From Actinomadura viridilutea (GTDB lineage Bacteria > Actinomycetota > Actinomycetes > Streptosporangiales > Streptosporangiaceae), in contig PVNI01000004.1 of assembly GCA_003001795.1 (NCBI GenBank), positions 186,001 to 250,000 of the forward strand: a DNA stretch of 64,000 nucleotides, in the 5' to 3' direction. Each line of letters begins with the position of its first letter. The first letter of the stretch is position 1. Position numbers and translations under genes: made by a program. Shown piece after piece: positions 27,686 to 36,423 of the stretch. Under the pieces are notes generated by a model that had not been told where the DNA came from, did not search any database, and worked only from the letters and a program-made list of their open reading frames with translations.

Positions 27686-28518
27686 TGGGCGAGTGTAGCC
27701 GCGGCGCCGTGCCGGGCGGTGCGCCGCCGGCGGGGCACCATGGTGCCGCGCCGGCGGGCCAGCCACAGGAACACGATCGTCACCGCCACGCCGGTCAGGA
27801 CCGCGTACAGGCTCGCCTCCGGCCCGAACTCGCCGCCGGTCAGCAGGGTCGGGCCCGAGGTCACGCCGTTCAGCAGCCCTTCCGACTCGCCGTTGCCGGA
27901 GACCGCGGCGCCGAAGACGCCGCCCTGCGCGAAGTTCCAGCCGAAGTGCAGCCCGATCGGCACCCACAGGTTGCGGGTGGCGGCGTACACCGCGGCGAAC
28001 ATGCCGCCGGCCTCGATCGCGATGGCGAGCGCGCCCCACAGGGTGGCGTCCGGGTTGAACAGGTGCGACAGGCCGAACAGCACGCCGGTCAGCACCAGCG
28101 CCGCCCACGTTCCGATGCGCCGCTCGATGATCCGGAACAGGACGCCGCGAAAGATCAGCTCCTCGGTGACGGCGGCGGCGGCCATGAAGCCGAACACGCC
28201 GGCCGCGCCTTCCACCGAGCCGAAGCCGTCGACCCGGTAGCCGCCGATGAAGGCGATGTTCGCGATGACGCACCCGAACATGGCGACGCCGATCAGCAGC
28301 CCCCGGCCGAGGGCGGGCACGGCGCCCTTCAGGGCCACCTCCGATACCGGGCGGCGCTCGCTCCACCGCACCACCCCGGCGTACACGAGCAACGCGAGCA
28401 CTGCCGTGGCGAGACCGATCCCCAGGGTGGCGTACGCGTTCCCCTCCACCGCGGCGGCGGCCTGGCCGCCGGCGAACGCGACCGCCGCGACGGCCACAAG
28501 CTGCAACACCAATCGCAT
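27682..28518 (-). CDS. CPBP-family intramembrane protease (Abi/CAAX-type)
   Basis: The 278-residue membrane protein shows the three CPBP motifs: EELIFRG (EExxxR), FGLSHLF and GLHFGWNFAQ, within about eight helices. Family members cleave peptide bonds inside the membrane, mature bacteriocins, or modulate sensor kinases. ATG 28518 has GGAG six bases upstream; the preceding promoter element B lies at 28567-28641. Translational overlap with the kinase suggests it works with that signalling pathway, possibly on a kinase partner or on lipoproteins. Confidence 0.9.
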   Translation of the reverse strand: MRLVLQLVAVAAVAFAGGQAAAAVEGNAYATLGIGLATAVLALLVYAGVVRWSERRPVSEVALKGAVPALGRGLLIGVAMFGCVIANIAFIGGYRVDGFGSVEGAAGVFGFMAAAAVTEELIFRGVLFRIIERRIGTWAALVLTGVLFGLSHLFNPDATLWGALAIAIEAGGMFAAVYAATRNLWVPIGLHFGWNFAQGGVFGAAVSGNGESEGLLNGVTSGPTLLTGGEFGPEASLYAVLTGVAVTIVFLWLARRRGTMVPRRRRTARHGAAATLAQ

Positions 28519-28566
28519 ATCGGCTCCTTCGCGGATTTCGCGGCCGGAGCGCCGCGAACACAGCGA

Positions 28567-28641
28567 GAACGCTATGGATCGGGCCGCCTCCGAATCGTCA
28601 CCGCACGGTGGACAGTTGCGGGTAGCTCGCACGGGGGACAA
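28567..28641 (-). promoter_or_regulatory. Promoter element B before the protease-kinase-regulator operon
   Basis: Reverse-complement copy of element A with the same 26-base spacing of the boxes GTCCCCCGTGCGAG and GTCCACCGTGCGGT and the same 18-base spacing between TGACGA and CATAGC. The start codon of the protease gene is 49 bases further on. This arrangement makes the operon probably autoregulated. Confidence 0.75.
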
Positions 28642-28758
28642 AGCGCTGCGCGGATCGGCTCATGGCCTCTCCAACGCGCGGCTGCCGGGTCGTTCGAGGT
28701 CGGTCGTTCTGGGGCGGCGCGCCGACGGGGCGTCCGGATGCGGGACGGGGCCTTTCGG

Positions 28759-29232
28759 TCAGTCGTCCTGTCGCCGCTGGGCGGCGAGCTCCTCGTTCAG
28801 TGCGATCAAGAACCGCATGACCGTTCTCAGTTCGGCCTCGTCGAAGCGGGCGCGGGCCGCGTCGGTGGCGCGGGCCAGCGGACGGAAGAATTCGCGGGCG
28901 ACCGCGACGCCGTGCGGCGCGTAGTGCAGGTGGACGACGCGGCGGTCCGCGGAGTCGCGGGTGCGGCGGATGTGCCCGCTGCGCTCCAACCGGTCCAGGC
29001 AGGCGGTCACCGCGCCTGAGGTCAGGTTGAGGCGCTCGCGCAGCCGGCTCGGCGTCATCGGGGCGCCGCGCTCGTCGCCGTCCAGGATCGCGATGAGGGC
29101 CAGGATGTCGGTCTCGTGCAGGTTCTGGGTTCGGGCGAACTCCTGCGTGAAGCGGTTGAACTCGGCGTTCATGCGGCGCAGCTGGACCGCGAAGTCGTTC
29201 AGGCCGATGCCTTCGGGGCCGTTGCCGTCCAG
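28759..29232 (-). CDS. MarR-family transcriptional regulator
   Basis: The winged-helix MarR fold is clear: HETDILALIAILDGDERGAP, MTPSRLRERLNLTSGAVTACLDRLERSGHIRRTRDSADRRVVHL. The first helix (LNDFAVQLRRMNAEFNRFTQEF) begins upstream of the only ATG (29172), which has no ribosome site. A CTG at 29232 has GGAGGA at six-base spacing and would keep helix 1 whole, so a rare CTG start is proposed (157 residues); ATG 29172 or TTG 29265 are alternatives. It is divergent from the MMPL gene and probably represses it through the palindrome at 29262-29288. Confidence 0.85.
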   Translation of the reverse strand: MDGNGPEGIGLNDFAVQLRRMNAEFNRFTQEFARTQNLHETDILALIAILDGDERGAPMTPSRLRERLNLTSGAVTACLDRLERSGHIRRTRDSADRRVVHLHYAPHGVAVAREFFRPLARATDAARARFDEAELRTVMRFLIALNEELAAQRRQDD

Positions 29233-29261
29233 GTGCGCTCCTCCGCGTGACCTCTGATATC

Positions 29262-29288
29262 TCAATGATAAAGATAACCTGTCATTGA
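29262..29288. promoter_or_regulatory. Operator in the MarR/MMPL divergent promoter
   Basis: TCAATGA and TCATTGA form an inverted repeat with a 13-base A/T-rich centre, located between the two divergent starts. MarR dimers bind such sites. Confidence 0.55.
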
Positions 29289-29310
29289 AACATCGAGGGT
29301 TGGGAAGCCG

Positions 29311-31377
29311 GTGGCCGACAAGATTCGGGGCGCCCGCTGGGCGGTGCCCGTGCTGCTGCTCGTGGTCTGGCTCGGGATCGGCGGGGCGCTCGGACCGTAC
29401 GCGGGCAGACTCGGCGAGGTCGCGACCAACGACCCGGCGTCGTTCCTGCCCGAGAGCGCCGAGTCCACCAAGGTGATCGAGGCGCAGCGGGTCTTCCAGC
29501 GGGAGAAGGCGCTGCCCGCGATCGTGGTCTGGCAGGTCCGGGACGGCGCGGTGACACCGCAGACGCAGGCCGCCGCGACCAGCGCGCTGGCCTCGCTGAA
29601 CGGTTCCCCTGAGGTCGCGGGACAGGCGTCCCCGGCTCTTCCCTCCAAGGACGGCAGAGCGCTGCAGGGCGTCGTGCCGCTGCGGTCCGATCTCGGCGAC
29701 CGGATGGGGCCGAGCGTGGAGAAGATCCGCGAGGCCGCGGCGCGGGTGCCCGGCACGGACGTCCACGTCGGCGGGCCCGCCGCGATCCAGGCCGACCTCA
29801 AGGACGCGTTCGCGGGCATCGACGGGCTGCTGCTCGGCGCGGCGCTCGGCGTCGTCCTGCTGATCCTGCTGCTGGTCTACCGCAGCGTCCTGCTCCCGCT
29901 GATCATCATCGTGGGCGCGGTGTTCGCGCTCGCGCTGGCCTGCGCGGTCGTGTACGTCCTGGCCGACCGGGGCGCGGTCATGGTGGACGGCCAGGTGCAG
30001 GGCATGCTGTCGATCCTGGTCATCGGCGCGGCGACCGACTACGCCCTGCTGCTCACCGCGCGTTTCCGGGAGGAGCTGGGCGTCCGGGGCGACCGGTTCG
30101 CCGCGATCCGGGCCGCGCTGCGCCGCTCCGCCGGAGCGATCGTCGCGAGCGCCGCCACCGTGGCGCTGGGGCTGCTCGCGCTGCTGCTCAGCGACCTGAC
30201 CAACACCAAGGCGCTCGGACCCGTCGGCGCCATCGGCATCGCCTGCGCCGTGCTCGGCACGCTCACGTTCCTGCCCGCGATGCTGGTGGTCTTCGGCCGG
30301 GTCGCGTACTGGCCCGCCAAACCGCCGCGGCGGTCCGCCCAGGGGCACGCCGTCTGGCAGAAGATCGCCGCCGTGGTGGACCGGCACCCCCGCCGCATCT
30401 GGCTGCTCAGCCTGCTCCCGCTGCTGGTGCTCGCCGCGTTCATGCCGACGCTGCGGGCCGAGGGGCTCCCGACGGAGGAGACGTTCGTCAACGAGGTGCC
30501 GTCCGTCCAGGCGCAACGGGTGCTGAGCGAGCACTTCCCGGGCGGCTCCGGCGATCCCGCCGTCGTCATCGCGAACGCGCGGCGGGTGAACGAGGTCACG
30601 CGGGCCGCACAGGCCGTGCCCGGCGTCGCCTCCGCCGCGCCGGTGGGCCGGACGGGGCGGCCCGGCGGCCCGCCGCTGGTCGTGGACGGGCGGGTGCGCA
30701 TCGACGTCACGCTCGCGAGCGCGTCCGACGGCGACGCCGCCAAGCGGACCGTCGAACGGCTCCGCGCTGCCGTGCACGCCGTCCCGGACGCCGAGGCGAT
30801 GGTCGGCGGACGCACCGCCCAGCTGATCGACACTCAGGACACCGCGACCCGCGACCGCAATGTGATCGCGCCGGTGGTGCTGGCCGTCATCCTGGTCATC
30901 CTGTTCGCGCTGCTGCGCGCCGTGGTGCTGCCGTTGGTGCTGGTCGCGACGGTCGCGCTCGGCTACTTCGCCACGCTGGGCGTCACCGCGCTGGTGTTCC
31001 AGGGGCTGCTCGGGTTCAGCGGCACGGACGCGTCCGTCCCGCTGTACGGGTTCGTGTTCCTGGTGGCGCTCGGCGTGGACTACAACATCTTCCTCATGAC
31101 CCGGGTGCGGGAGGAGACGCTGACGCACGGCGCCCGCGAGGGGATCCGGCGCGGCCTGACCGCGACCGGCGGTGTGATCACCTCCGCCGGGGTGGTGCTG
31201 GCCGCCACGTTCGCGGCGCTGGTGGTGATCCCGCTGGCGTTCCTGGCGCAGATCGCGTTCATCGTCGCGTTCGGCGTGCTGCTGGACACCCTGGTCATCC
31301 GCTCGCTGCTCGTGCCCGCCCTGGCCCGCGACATCGGCCCCGCCGTATGGTGGCCGACCCGCCGCCGATCGGCGTGA
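29311..31377 (+). CDS. MMPL/RND-family transporter
   Basis: The 688-residue membrane protein has two matching halves, each with one N-terminal helix, an extracytoplasmic domain and five helices. Typical MMPL segments are QGMLSILVIGAATDYALLLTARFREE in the first half and GFVFLVALGVDYNIFLMTRVREET in the second. MMPL proteins export lipids or drugs using the proton gradient. GTG 29311 gives the expected short start before helix 1. It is divergent from a MarR regulator. No accessory gene follows, so it is probably transcribed alone. Confidence 0.93.
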   Translation: MADKIRGARWAVPVLLLVVWLGIGGALGPYAGRLGEVATNDPASFLPESAESTKVIEAQRVFQREKALPAIVVWQVRDGAVTPQTQAAATSALASLNGSPEVAGQASPALPSKDGRALQGVVPLRSDLGDRMGPSVEKIREAAARVPGTDVHVGGPAAIQADLKDAFAGIDGLLLGAALGVVLLILLLVYRSVLLPLIIIVGAVFALALACAVVYVLADRGAVMVDGQVQGMLSILVIGAATDYALLLTARFREELGVRGDRFAAIRAALRRSAGAIVASAATVALGLLALLLSDLTNTKALGPVGAIGIACAVLGTLTFLPAMLVVFGRVAYWPAKPPRRSAQGHAVWQKIAAVVDRHPRRIWLLSLLPLLVLAAFMPTLRAEGLPTEETFVNEVPSVQAQRVLSEHFPGGSGDPAVVIANARRVNEVTRAAQAVPGVASAAPVGRTGRPGGPPLVVDGRVRIDVTLASASDGDAAKRTVERLRAAVHAVPDAEAMVGGRTAQLIDTQDTATRDRNVIAPVVLAVILVILFALLRAVVLPLVLVATVALGYFATLGVTALVFQGLLGFSGTDASVPLYGFVFLVALGVDYNIFLMTRVREETLTHGAREGIRRGLTATGGVITSAGVVLAATFAALVVIPLAFLAQIAFIVAFGVLLDTLVIRSLLVPALARDIGPAVWWPTRRRSA

Positions 31378-31702
31378 TCCGGGAGGAGGGCCTGGACGCG
31401 CTGCCAACCCACGACGAGGGCGACCTTCAACGGTTCTAGGGGCCTGGACCGGCTGGACGACTTCAGCGAGGCGTCCGTCGTCCGGCGCACCGCGAACGAA
31501 GACGAACCGCAGGGAGGGAGCACTCGCAAACCCCCCACCCGGCACTGACAGCACCGCCGAGGCCGGACAAACAGCTGGGACGCTTTCTGAGGCCGCGCGC
31601 GAGCAGGTCGGCTTGTTCGCCTGAAGTGGCCGCGGATCATCCTGTACGGCGCCAGAGGTAGCCCGCCGTGGCGGCGTCGCAGGACGTGCCCGGCGCCGCC
31701 CC

Positions 31703-31800
31703 TCAGGCCGGACGCTTACGGCCCGTCCGCCCACACCGCCGACATGCGGTCAGGTCGCCCGCTTCGAAGGCCGCGTAGAACTCGGCGTCGACGCCGCGGG
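31703..31800 (-). pseudogene. Short frameshifted relic of a SnoaL-like protein
   Basis: The minus strand reads VDAEFYAAFEAGDL, the typical opening of SnoaL/NTF2-like proteins, then RMSAVWADGP after a frame change, followed by a stop. The rest is gone. The surrounding 31378-32014 holds no intact gene, only this relic and a perfect 11-bp hairpin (ACCGCCCCGGC with GCCGGGGCGGT at 31822-31858), perhaps an old terminator. Confidence 0.4.
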
Positions 31801-32014
31801 CGGCCGCGGCTGACCCGCGCGACCGCCCCGGCACCGACCTGACCGGCGCCGGGGCGGTGTGATGATGTGCCGCCGCCGACACCGGCGGCACGCTCGAAGG
31901 CCCCCGGGACCCGCCGTCGGTTCGACTGTCCCGGTATGGATCGCCGGCCGCTGCGGCGGACCGGCTGTTCACCGGATGCGGCCAGAAGGCGAAAGAAGAA
32001 GACCGGCAGTGCCG

Positions 32015-32062
32015 AAGCGATGCCTCCTCACCCCGGCCGTGCGGGGTGAGGAGGCATCGCTT
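32015..32062 (-). terminator. Terminator of the NO-reductase operon
   Basis: A perfect 20-bp stem (AAGCGATGCCTCCTCACCCC and its complement) with an 8-base loop lies 8 bases after the last stop codon of the minus-strand operon. Confidence 0.92.
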
Positions 32063-32070
32063 TCAGTGCG

Positions 32071-32439
32071 TCACGAGCGGGCGCGGGACCCGCGAGTGAA
32101 CGCGCGGGCCAGGCCGAGCGTCGCCGCGGCGGCGGCGAACGCGACCGCGCCCAGCACCGCGATCTCGATGGGACGGTGGTTGCGCGCCAGCCCGACGATC
32201 GCCAGGGTGACGGCGGACAGGGCCGTCACCAGGGCGACGAGGGTGTTGATCCGCCCCGCCTCCGAGTGCGGCCAGTCGGTGCCGTCCGTCGGCGGCGGGC
32301 CGGGCACCTGCCGGCGATGGCCGGCCAGCGCCCGGCTCCGCCACGGCGAGGTGTCCATCTTGCCGAGCCGGTGGAGCCCGCCCGCCGCACCGACCAGCAC
32401 CAGCGCGTAGCAGGCGAGGAAGACCGCCTCGAACCGCAT
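32071..32439 (-). CDS. Small membrane protein downstream of the NO reductase
   Basis: The 122-residue protein is not assigned to a family. It has an N-terminal hydrophobic segment (AVFLACYALVLVGAAGG), a polar middle (HRRQVPGPPPTDGTDWPHSEAGR) and two C-terminal segments (TLVALVTALSAVTLAIVGLA; IEIAVLGAVAFAAAAATLGLA). It follows the NO reductase by 20 bases and shares its terminator, so it is probably a co-expressed accessory of that enzyme. Confidence 0.8.
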   Translation of the reverse strand: MRFEAVFLACYALVLVGAAGGLHRLGKMDTSPWRSRALAGHRRQVPGPPPTDGTDWPHSEAGRINTLVALVTALSAVTLAIVGLARNHRPIEIAVLGAVAFAAAAATLGLARAFTRGSRARS

Positions 32440-32459
32440 GGTCGAACCACCTTCCTGAC

Positions 32460-34826
32460 TCAGACGTCCCGACCGCCCGAATCCGCGACCTCGGTGAACA
32501 GCGCCAGCTCCGGTTCCCGCGCGTCGGAGGCGTCCGCGGACTCGGCGGGCTCCGGCTGCGTGGCGAGGCCGCCGTTCTCACCCGCGCCGTCCCGGCGGCG
32601 GTGGACGACGGCGTTCCAGGCCAGCCACAGCAGCGGGGCCACCCCGCCGACGATGAACACCACGTCGCCCGGCAGCCGCAGCCACTCGAACACCGCGTTC
32701 GTCGGGTTGCCGACATAGGTGAGGCTGCGCGCGTCCCAATAGCCGACGTCGACCGCGTGGTATAGCTGCAGCAGCCCGATCGGCAACAGCGTGACGAACA
32801 CCATCCACGCCAGTCCCGCGTTCAGCGACCAGAAGCTGATCGAGACCAGCCGGTCCGACCAGTACTTGCGGGGCACCAGATAGCGCAGCGCGAAGACCGC
32901 GAAACCGACCGCGAGCATGCCGTAGACGCCCATCATCGCCGCGTGCCCGTGGTTGGCGGTCAGGACCGTCCCCATCTCGTAGTAGGAGACGATCGGCAGG
33001 TTGATCAGGAAGCCGAACACGCCGGCGCCGAGGAAGTTCCAGAAGCCGACCGCGACCAGGAACATGACCGCCCACCGGTGCGGGAACGGCGTCGGGCTCG
33101 AGGACTCCCGCCGCGCGCCGAGCCGGATGAACGTCCACGCCTCCACGGTGAGGAAGGTCAGCGGGATGACCTCGAACGCCGAGAAGAAGGCGCCCAGGGC
33201 CAGCACCTCGGCCGGCTCGCCGTTGAAGTACCAGTGGTGGGCGGTGCCGATGACGCCGCCGACGCTGTAGAGGATGATGTCGAGGTACACCACGCGCAGC
33301 GCGACCTTCTCCCGGACCACGCCGAGCAGCACGAAGATGTAGGCCACCATCACCGTGGTGAACAGTTCGAGGAAGTCCTCGACCCACAGGTGCACCACCA
33401 GGAAACGCCAGAAGTCGGTGATGGTGTAGGTGTCCCCGTGATGGGTCAACAGCCCGGTCGCGTACACGATGGGCAGCGCCAGCGCCGCGAAGAAGAACAG
33501 CCACGGCAGGTTGCTCCGGTCCTCGCCGGCCAGCTTGTGCCGCATGCCGCGCCACAGCATCGCCACCCAGACGGCCATGCCGAGGGTCAGCAGGATCTGC
33601 CAGAACTTGCCGAGGTCGAGGTACTCGAACCCCTGCATGCCGAACCAGCTCCACAGCTTGCCGAACGCGCCGCGCATGCCCGCGAGCTCGCCGAGCAGCG
33701 ACCCCAGCACCACGACGACCAGCGCGCCGAGCAGCAGGTAGGACAGCACGGACTGGCCCTTGGGATCCCGCCTGCGGGTGATCATCGGAACGAGGAAGAT
33801 CCCGGCGGCCAGGTAGCTGACCGACACCCAGAACAGCGAGAGCTGGATGTGCCAGGTGCGCACCAGGTTGAACGGCAGCCAGCGCTCCAGCGGGATGCCG
33901 AAGAAGCTCTCCAGGTCGGCCCGGTAGTGCTGCCCCGCCGCCCCGACGAACGTCTGCACCAGGAACAGCCCCACCATGGCGAGGAAGAACCAGGCCGTCG
34001 CGCGCTGGCTCGGTGTCAAAGGCACCGACCGGGGTTCACGGAACCGCAGCTCCCGCTGGTCGCGACCGTGCCAGCCGAGCCAGTTCCACCGGCCGAACGC
34101 GGCGAACAGCGCCCCGGTGCCCCCGATCAGCGCCACGAGGCTGATCACGCTCCACACGACGGTGTCGGCGGTCGGCGTGTTGCCGGCCAGCGGCTCGGGC
34201 GGCCAGTTGTTGGTGTAGCTGTACTTCTTGCCCGGACGCTGCGTGGACGCCGCCCAGGCGCTCCAGGCGAAGTAGCTGGTGAGCTGCTTGATCTGGACCG
34301 GGTCGGTGATGGCCTTGGGGCGCAGCCCGGTCTTGCCCTCGGGCGCGGCGAAGAATTCCGCGTAGTGCCGCGTCAAGGCGGCGAAGGCCTGCGCCTGCGC
34401 GTCCGACACGGTGAGTGTGCCGGACTTCTCGTCGTAGGTGTTGCGCTTGAAGTCCTCCACCGTGCGCCGGGTGGCGGTGTCGGACCCGCCGTAGGACCTG
34501 TTGACGATCTCGGCGGAGCGGTGCAGGTAGTCGGCGGTGAAGTCGGGGCCGAGGTAGGCGCCGTGCCCGAAGATCGAGCCGTACTGCATCAGCCCGTTCT
34601 TGAGGAAGACGTCCTGGCCGGCCCTGACGTCGTCGCCGGTGTAGACGGTCTGACCGCCGGCGGTGACCGCGCGCTCCGGGATCGGCGGGCTGGATCGGTA
34701 GGTCTGGTACCCCATCAGCACCAGGACGAAGAAGCCGAAGAGTGTGATCAGGACGGCGGCCTGTACCCAGCCCCGGCCGATGAGCCGGTCACGTCTCCGA
34801 GGAGACGTCGCCGTTGACGGTGTCAC
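32460..34826 (-). CDS. norB: Quinol-dependent nitric oxide reductase, large single subunit (qNOR)
   Basis: The 788-residue haem-copper oxidase relative reduces 2 NO to N2O with quinol electrons. An N-terminal helix (AAVLITLFGFFVLVLMGYQTY) and a periplasmic cytochrome-like domain without CXXCH precede 12 helices. qNOR features: GHGAYLGPDFTADYLHRSAEIV, VVHLWVEDFLELFTTVMVAY (a His of the binuclear site and conserved Glu), IGTAHHWYFNG and TANHGHAAMMGVYG. It is probably the detoxifying, not respiratory, form, since no other denitrification enzymes are intact nearby. GTG 34826 has GGAGG six bases upstream. It is divergent from the cysteine-rich regulator. Confidence 0.95.
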   Translation of the reverse strand: MTPSTATSPRRRDRLIGRGWVQAAVLITLFGFFVLVLMGYQTYRSSPPIPERAVTAGGQTVYTGDDVRAGQDVFLKNGLMQYGSIFGHGAYLGPDFTADYLHRSAEIVNRSYGGSDTATRRTVEDFKRNTYDEKSGTLTVSDAQAQAFAALTRHYAEFFAAPEGKTGLRPKAITDPVQIKQLTSYFAWSAWAASTQRPGKKYSYTNNWPPEPLAGNTPTADTVVWSVISLVALIGGTGALFAAFGRWNWLGWHGRDQRELRFREPRSVPLTPSQRATAWFFLAMVGLFLVQTFVGAAGQHYRADLESFFGIPLERWLPFNLVRTWHIQLSLFWVSVSYLAAGIFLVPMITRRRDPKGQSVLSYLLLGALVVVVLGSLLGELAGMRGAFGKLWSWFGMQGFEYLDLGKFWQILLTLGMAVWVAMLWRGMRHKLAGEDRSNLPWLFFFAALALPIVYATGLLTHHGDTYTITDFWRFLVVHLWVEDFLELFTTVMVAYIFVLLGVVREKVALRVVYLDIILYSVGGVIGTAHHWYFNGEPAEVLALGAFFSAFEVIPLTFLTVEAWTFIRLGARRESSSPTPFPHRWAVMFLVAVGFWNFLGAGVFGFLINLPIVSYYEMGTVLTANHGHAAMMGVYGMLAVGFAVFALRYLVPRKYWSDRLVSISFWSLNAGLAWMVFVTLLPIGLLQLYHAVDVGYWDARSLTYVGNPTNAVFEWLRLPGDVVFIVGGVAPLLWLAWNAVVHRRRDGAGENGGLATQPEPAESADASDAREPELALFTEVADSGGRDV

Positions 34827-35131
34827 GGGGGACCTCCAGGGAAGGGATCATTTTCACGAGTGCCGTAGTTTTTATATCAGCGACTGTGAAGAACCCTGCG
34901 CCCACCCCCGCCTTCACCGGATCCGACCAGGGGAGAAAACGCGATCTGCGGACACGCCGACGCCCACGCCAGACGCAGGCGCGCTATCGTCGACCACACG
35001 CCCCATGGATCTTGGCTCGTCGCGGCGCTGCCGACCGGACGGGCGCGGGACGACGTGTTGCTTGCGCAACGACCACCGACGAGAGGGGTCGCGCGTCGGC
35101 GAGACCGACACCCGGCCGCATGTCGCCCCTT

Positions 35132-35156
35132 TTTTACAAGTCAAAATCGTGTAAAA
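35132..35156 (+). promoter_or_regulatory. Operator before the cysteine-rich regulator
   Basis: TTTTACA and TGTAAAA form an inverted repeat with an 11-base spacer, ending 7 bases before the regulator ATG. It is the most A/T-rich patch of the norB-regulator gap (34827-35163). The norB side has a TATAAA-like patch near 34874, but no obvious second copy of this palindrome. No gene is seen in the gap. Confidence 0.55.
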
Positions 35157-35163
35157 TGACGCC

Positions 35164-35844
35164 ATGGGCAAGCGTCATCTCGTCGACGCCGAGCCGCCGG
35201 CCGCGCTCGGCGACAGCCGCGCCGGCGTGCTCGACGTGCTGCGCGCGTTCGGGCCGCTGGGCGTGCGGGAGGCGGCGGAACGGACCGGACTGCATCCCAA
35301 CACCGTCCGCTTCCACCTCGACGGGCTGGTCGAGTCCGGCCTGGCCGAACGCACCACCGAGGAGCGCGACCAGCCCGGACGGCCCCGCACCCTGTACCGC
35401 GCCTCCGACTCCGATCAGGGCGTGCGCAGCTACCGGCTGCTCGCGCAGATCCTCACCAGCCTGGTCTCCGGGACCATGCCGGAACCGACGAAGGCGGCGA
35501 CCGAGGCGGGCCGGGCCTGGGGGCGCTACCTGGCCGACCGGCCCGCGCCCTTCGAGCGGGTCGACGCGCAACAGGCCCTGGACAAGCTGGCCGGTCTGCT
35601 CACCGACATCGGTTTCGGAACGCAGATCGAGACGGAGGCCGGCACCGCGCTGGTCCGGCTGGTGCACTGCCCGTTCCGGGAGATCGCCGAGGAGCACCAG
35701 GACGTCATCTGCCCGCTGCATCTCGGCCTCATGCAGGGGGCCCTCGCCGAGATGAACGCCCCCGTGACCGCCGAGCGGCTGGACCCGTTCGTCAACCCCA
35801 AGCTGTGCCTGGCTCATCTGCGCAGCCACGAGACGGGCGAATAG
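35164..35844 (+). CDS. Helix-turn-helix regulator with C-terminal cysteine cluster, probable Fe-S NO sensor
   Basis: The 226-residue protein has an N-terminal winged helix (LDVLRAFGPLGVREAAERTGLHPNTVRFHLDGLVESGLAERTTEE) and a C-terminal domain with Cys in VHCPFREIA, DVICPLH and KLCLAH, spaced like the SufR group of Fe-S regulators. An Fe-S cluster destroyed by NO would explain its place opposite norB. The ATG follows a palindromic operator, suggesting autoregulation. It is not the Rrf2-type NsrR; the assignment to NO sensing is inferred from neighbours and cysteines. Confidence 0.85.
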   Translation: MGKRHLVDAEPPAALGDSRAGVLDVLRAFGPLGVREAAERTGLHPNTVRFHLDGLVESGLAERTTEERDQPGRPRTLYRASDSDQGVRSYRLLAQILTSLVSGTMPEPTKAATEAGRAWGRYLADRPAPFERVDAQQALDKLAGLLTDIGFGTQIETEAGTALVRLVHCPFREIAEEHQDVICPLHLGLMQGALAEMNAPVTAERLDPFVNPKLCLAHLRSHETGE

Positions 35845-35868
35845 GGCCCCGCGTTCCGGCCGACCGGG

Positions 35869-35888
35869 CGCCCCGGCATCCCGGGGCG
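35869..35888 (+). terminator. Terminator of the cysteine-rich regulator gene
   Basis: CGCCCCGG-CATC-CCGGGGCG is a perfect 8-bp stem with a 4-base loop, 24 bases after the stop codon. Confidence 0.7.
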
Positions 35889-36009
35889 AAGCACCTCGTC
35901 CCGCCCGGAAACGGCCCTCTTACTGCGCGCTGCAGTGCACATGACCTCGGGCAGCACGCCGACCCCTGCGAACCCGGGCCGCAGCCCCCGCGGGGGGAGC
36001 GCTGCGGGT

Positions 36010-36240
36010 GACGCGATGCCGCCCCGTCCGGACAGGATGACCAGCGTCTCCGCCAGCGCCAGGACGCACAGCGGCACGAACGACTCCAGGGCCGCCGCCG
36101 TGTACGCGGCGTCGTAGGGGCCGAGCAGGCGCCCGCCCCTGCCGAGCACCTGCATCCAGGCGACCAGCACGACCAGCAGCAGGCACAGCGGGGCCACGCG
36201 AAGACGTTCCGGCCGACCTGGACGGGCGGCCTGTGCCGGA
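36010..36240 (-). pseudogene. Relic of a ribose/xylose-type ABC permease
   Basis: The minus strand reads APLCLLLVVLVAWMQVLGR, then YDAAYTAAALESFVPLCVLAL followed by AETLVILSGRGGI, the first two helices and the conserved ALGETLVILTGGIDLS segment of RbsC-like permeases. The frame then loses similarity and no start or ATPase partner is present. It occupies the otherwise empty stretch 35889-36423. Confidence 0.5.
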
Positions 36241-36423
36241 AGGGCTGGACGTCGGCCGAAATGCCGACGGTGCCGGACCGGCTGACCACCCCCGCTGATG
36301 CATGCCCGGCGCGGCGCGCCGCTGGATGCGGTGCACCTGGGACCGGGCCTGGCGCGTTGCGGAAGCCCGGGCCGCCGACGCATGCCCGGGGCGCCGCCCA
36401 CCGGGCACCGCCCCGGGCGGCGG

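Noticed and set aside
28759..31734. 991-codon minus-strand frame spanning the MMPL gene and ending as MarR
   Set aside because: Only the last 158 codons or so encode MarR; the rest is antisense to MMPL, which has clear helices and motifs.
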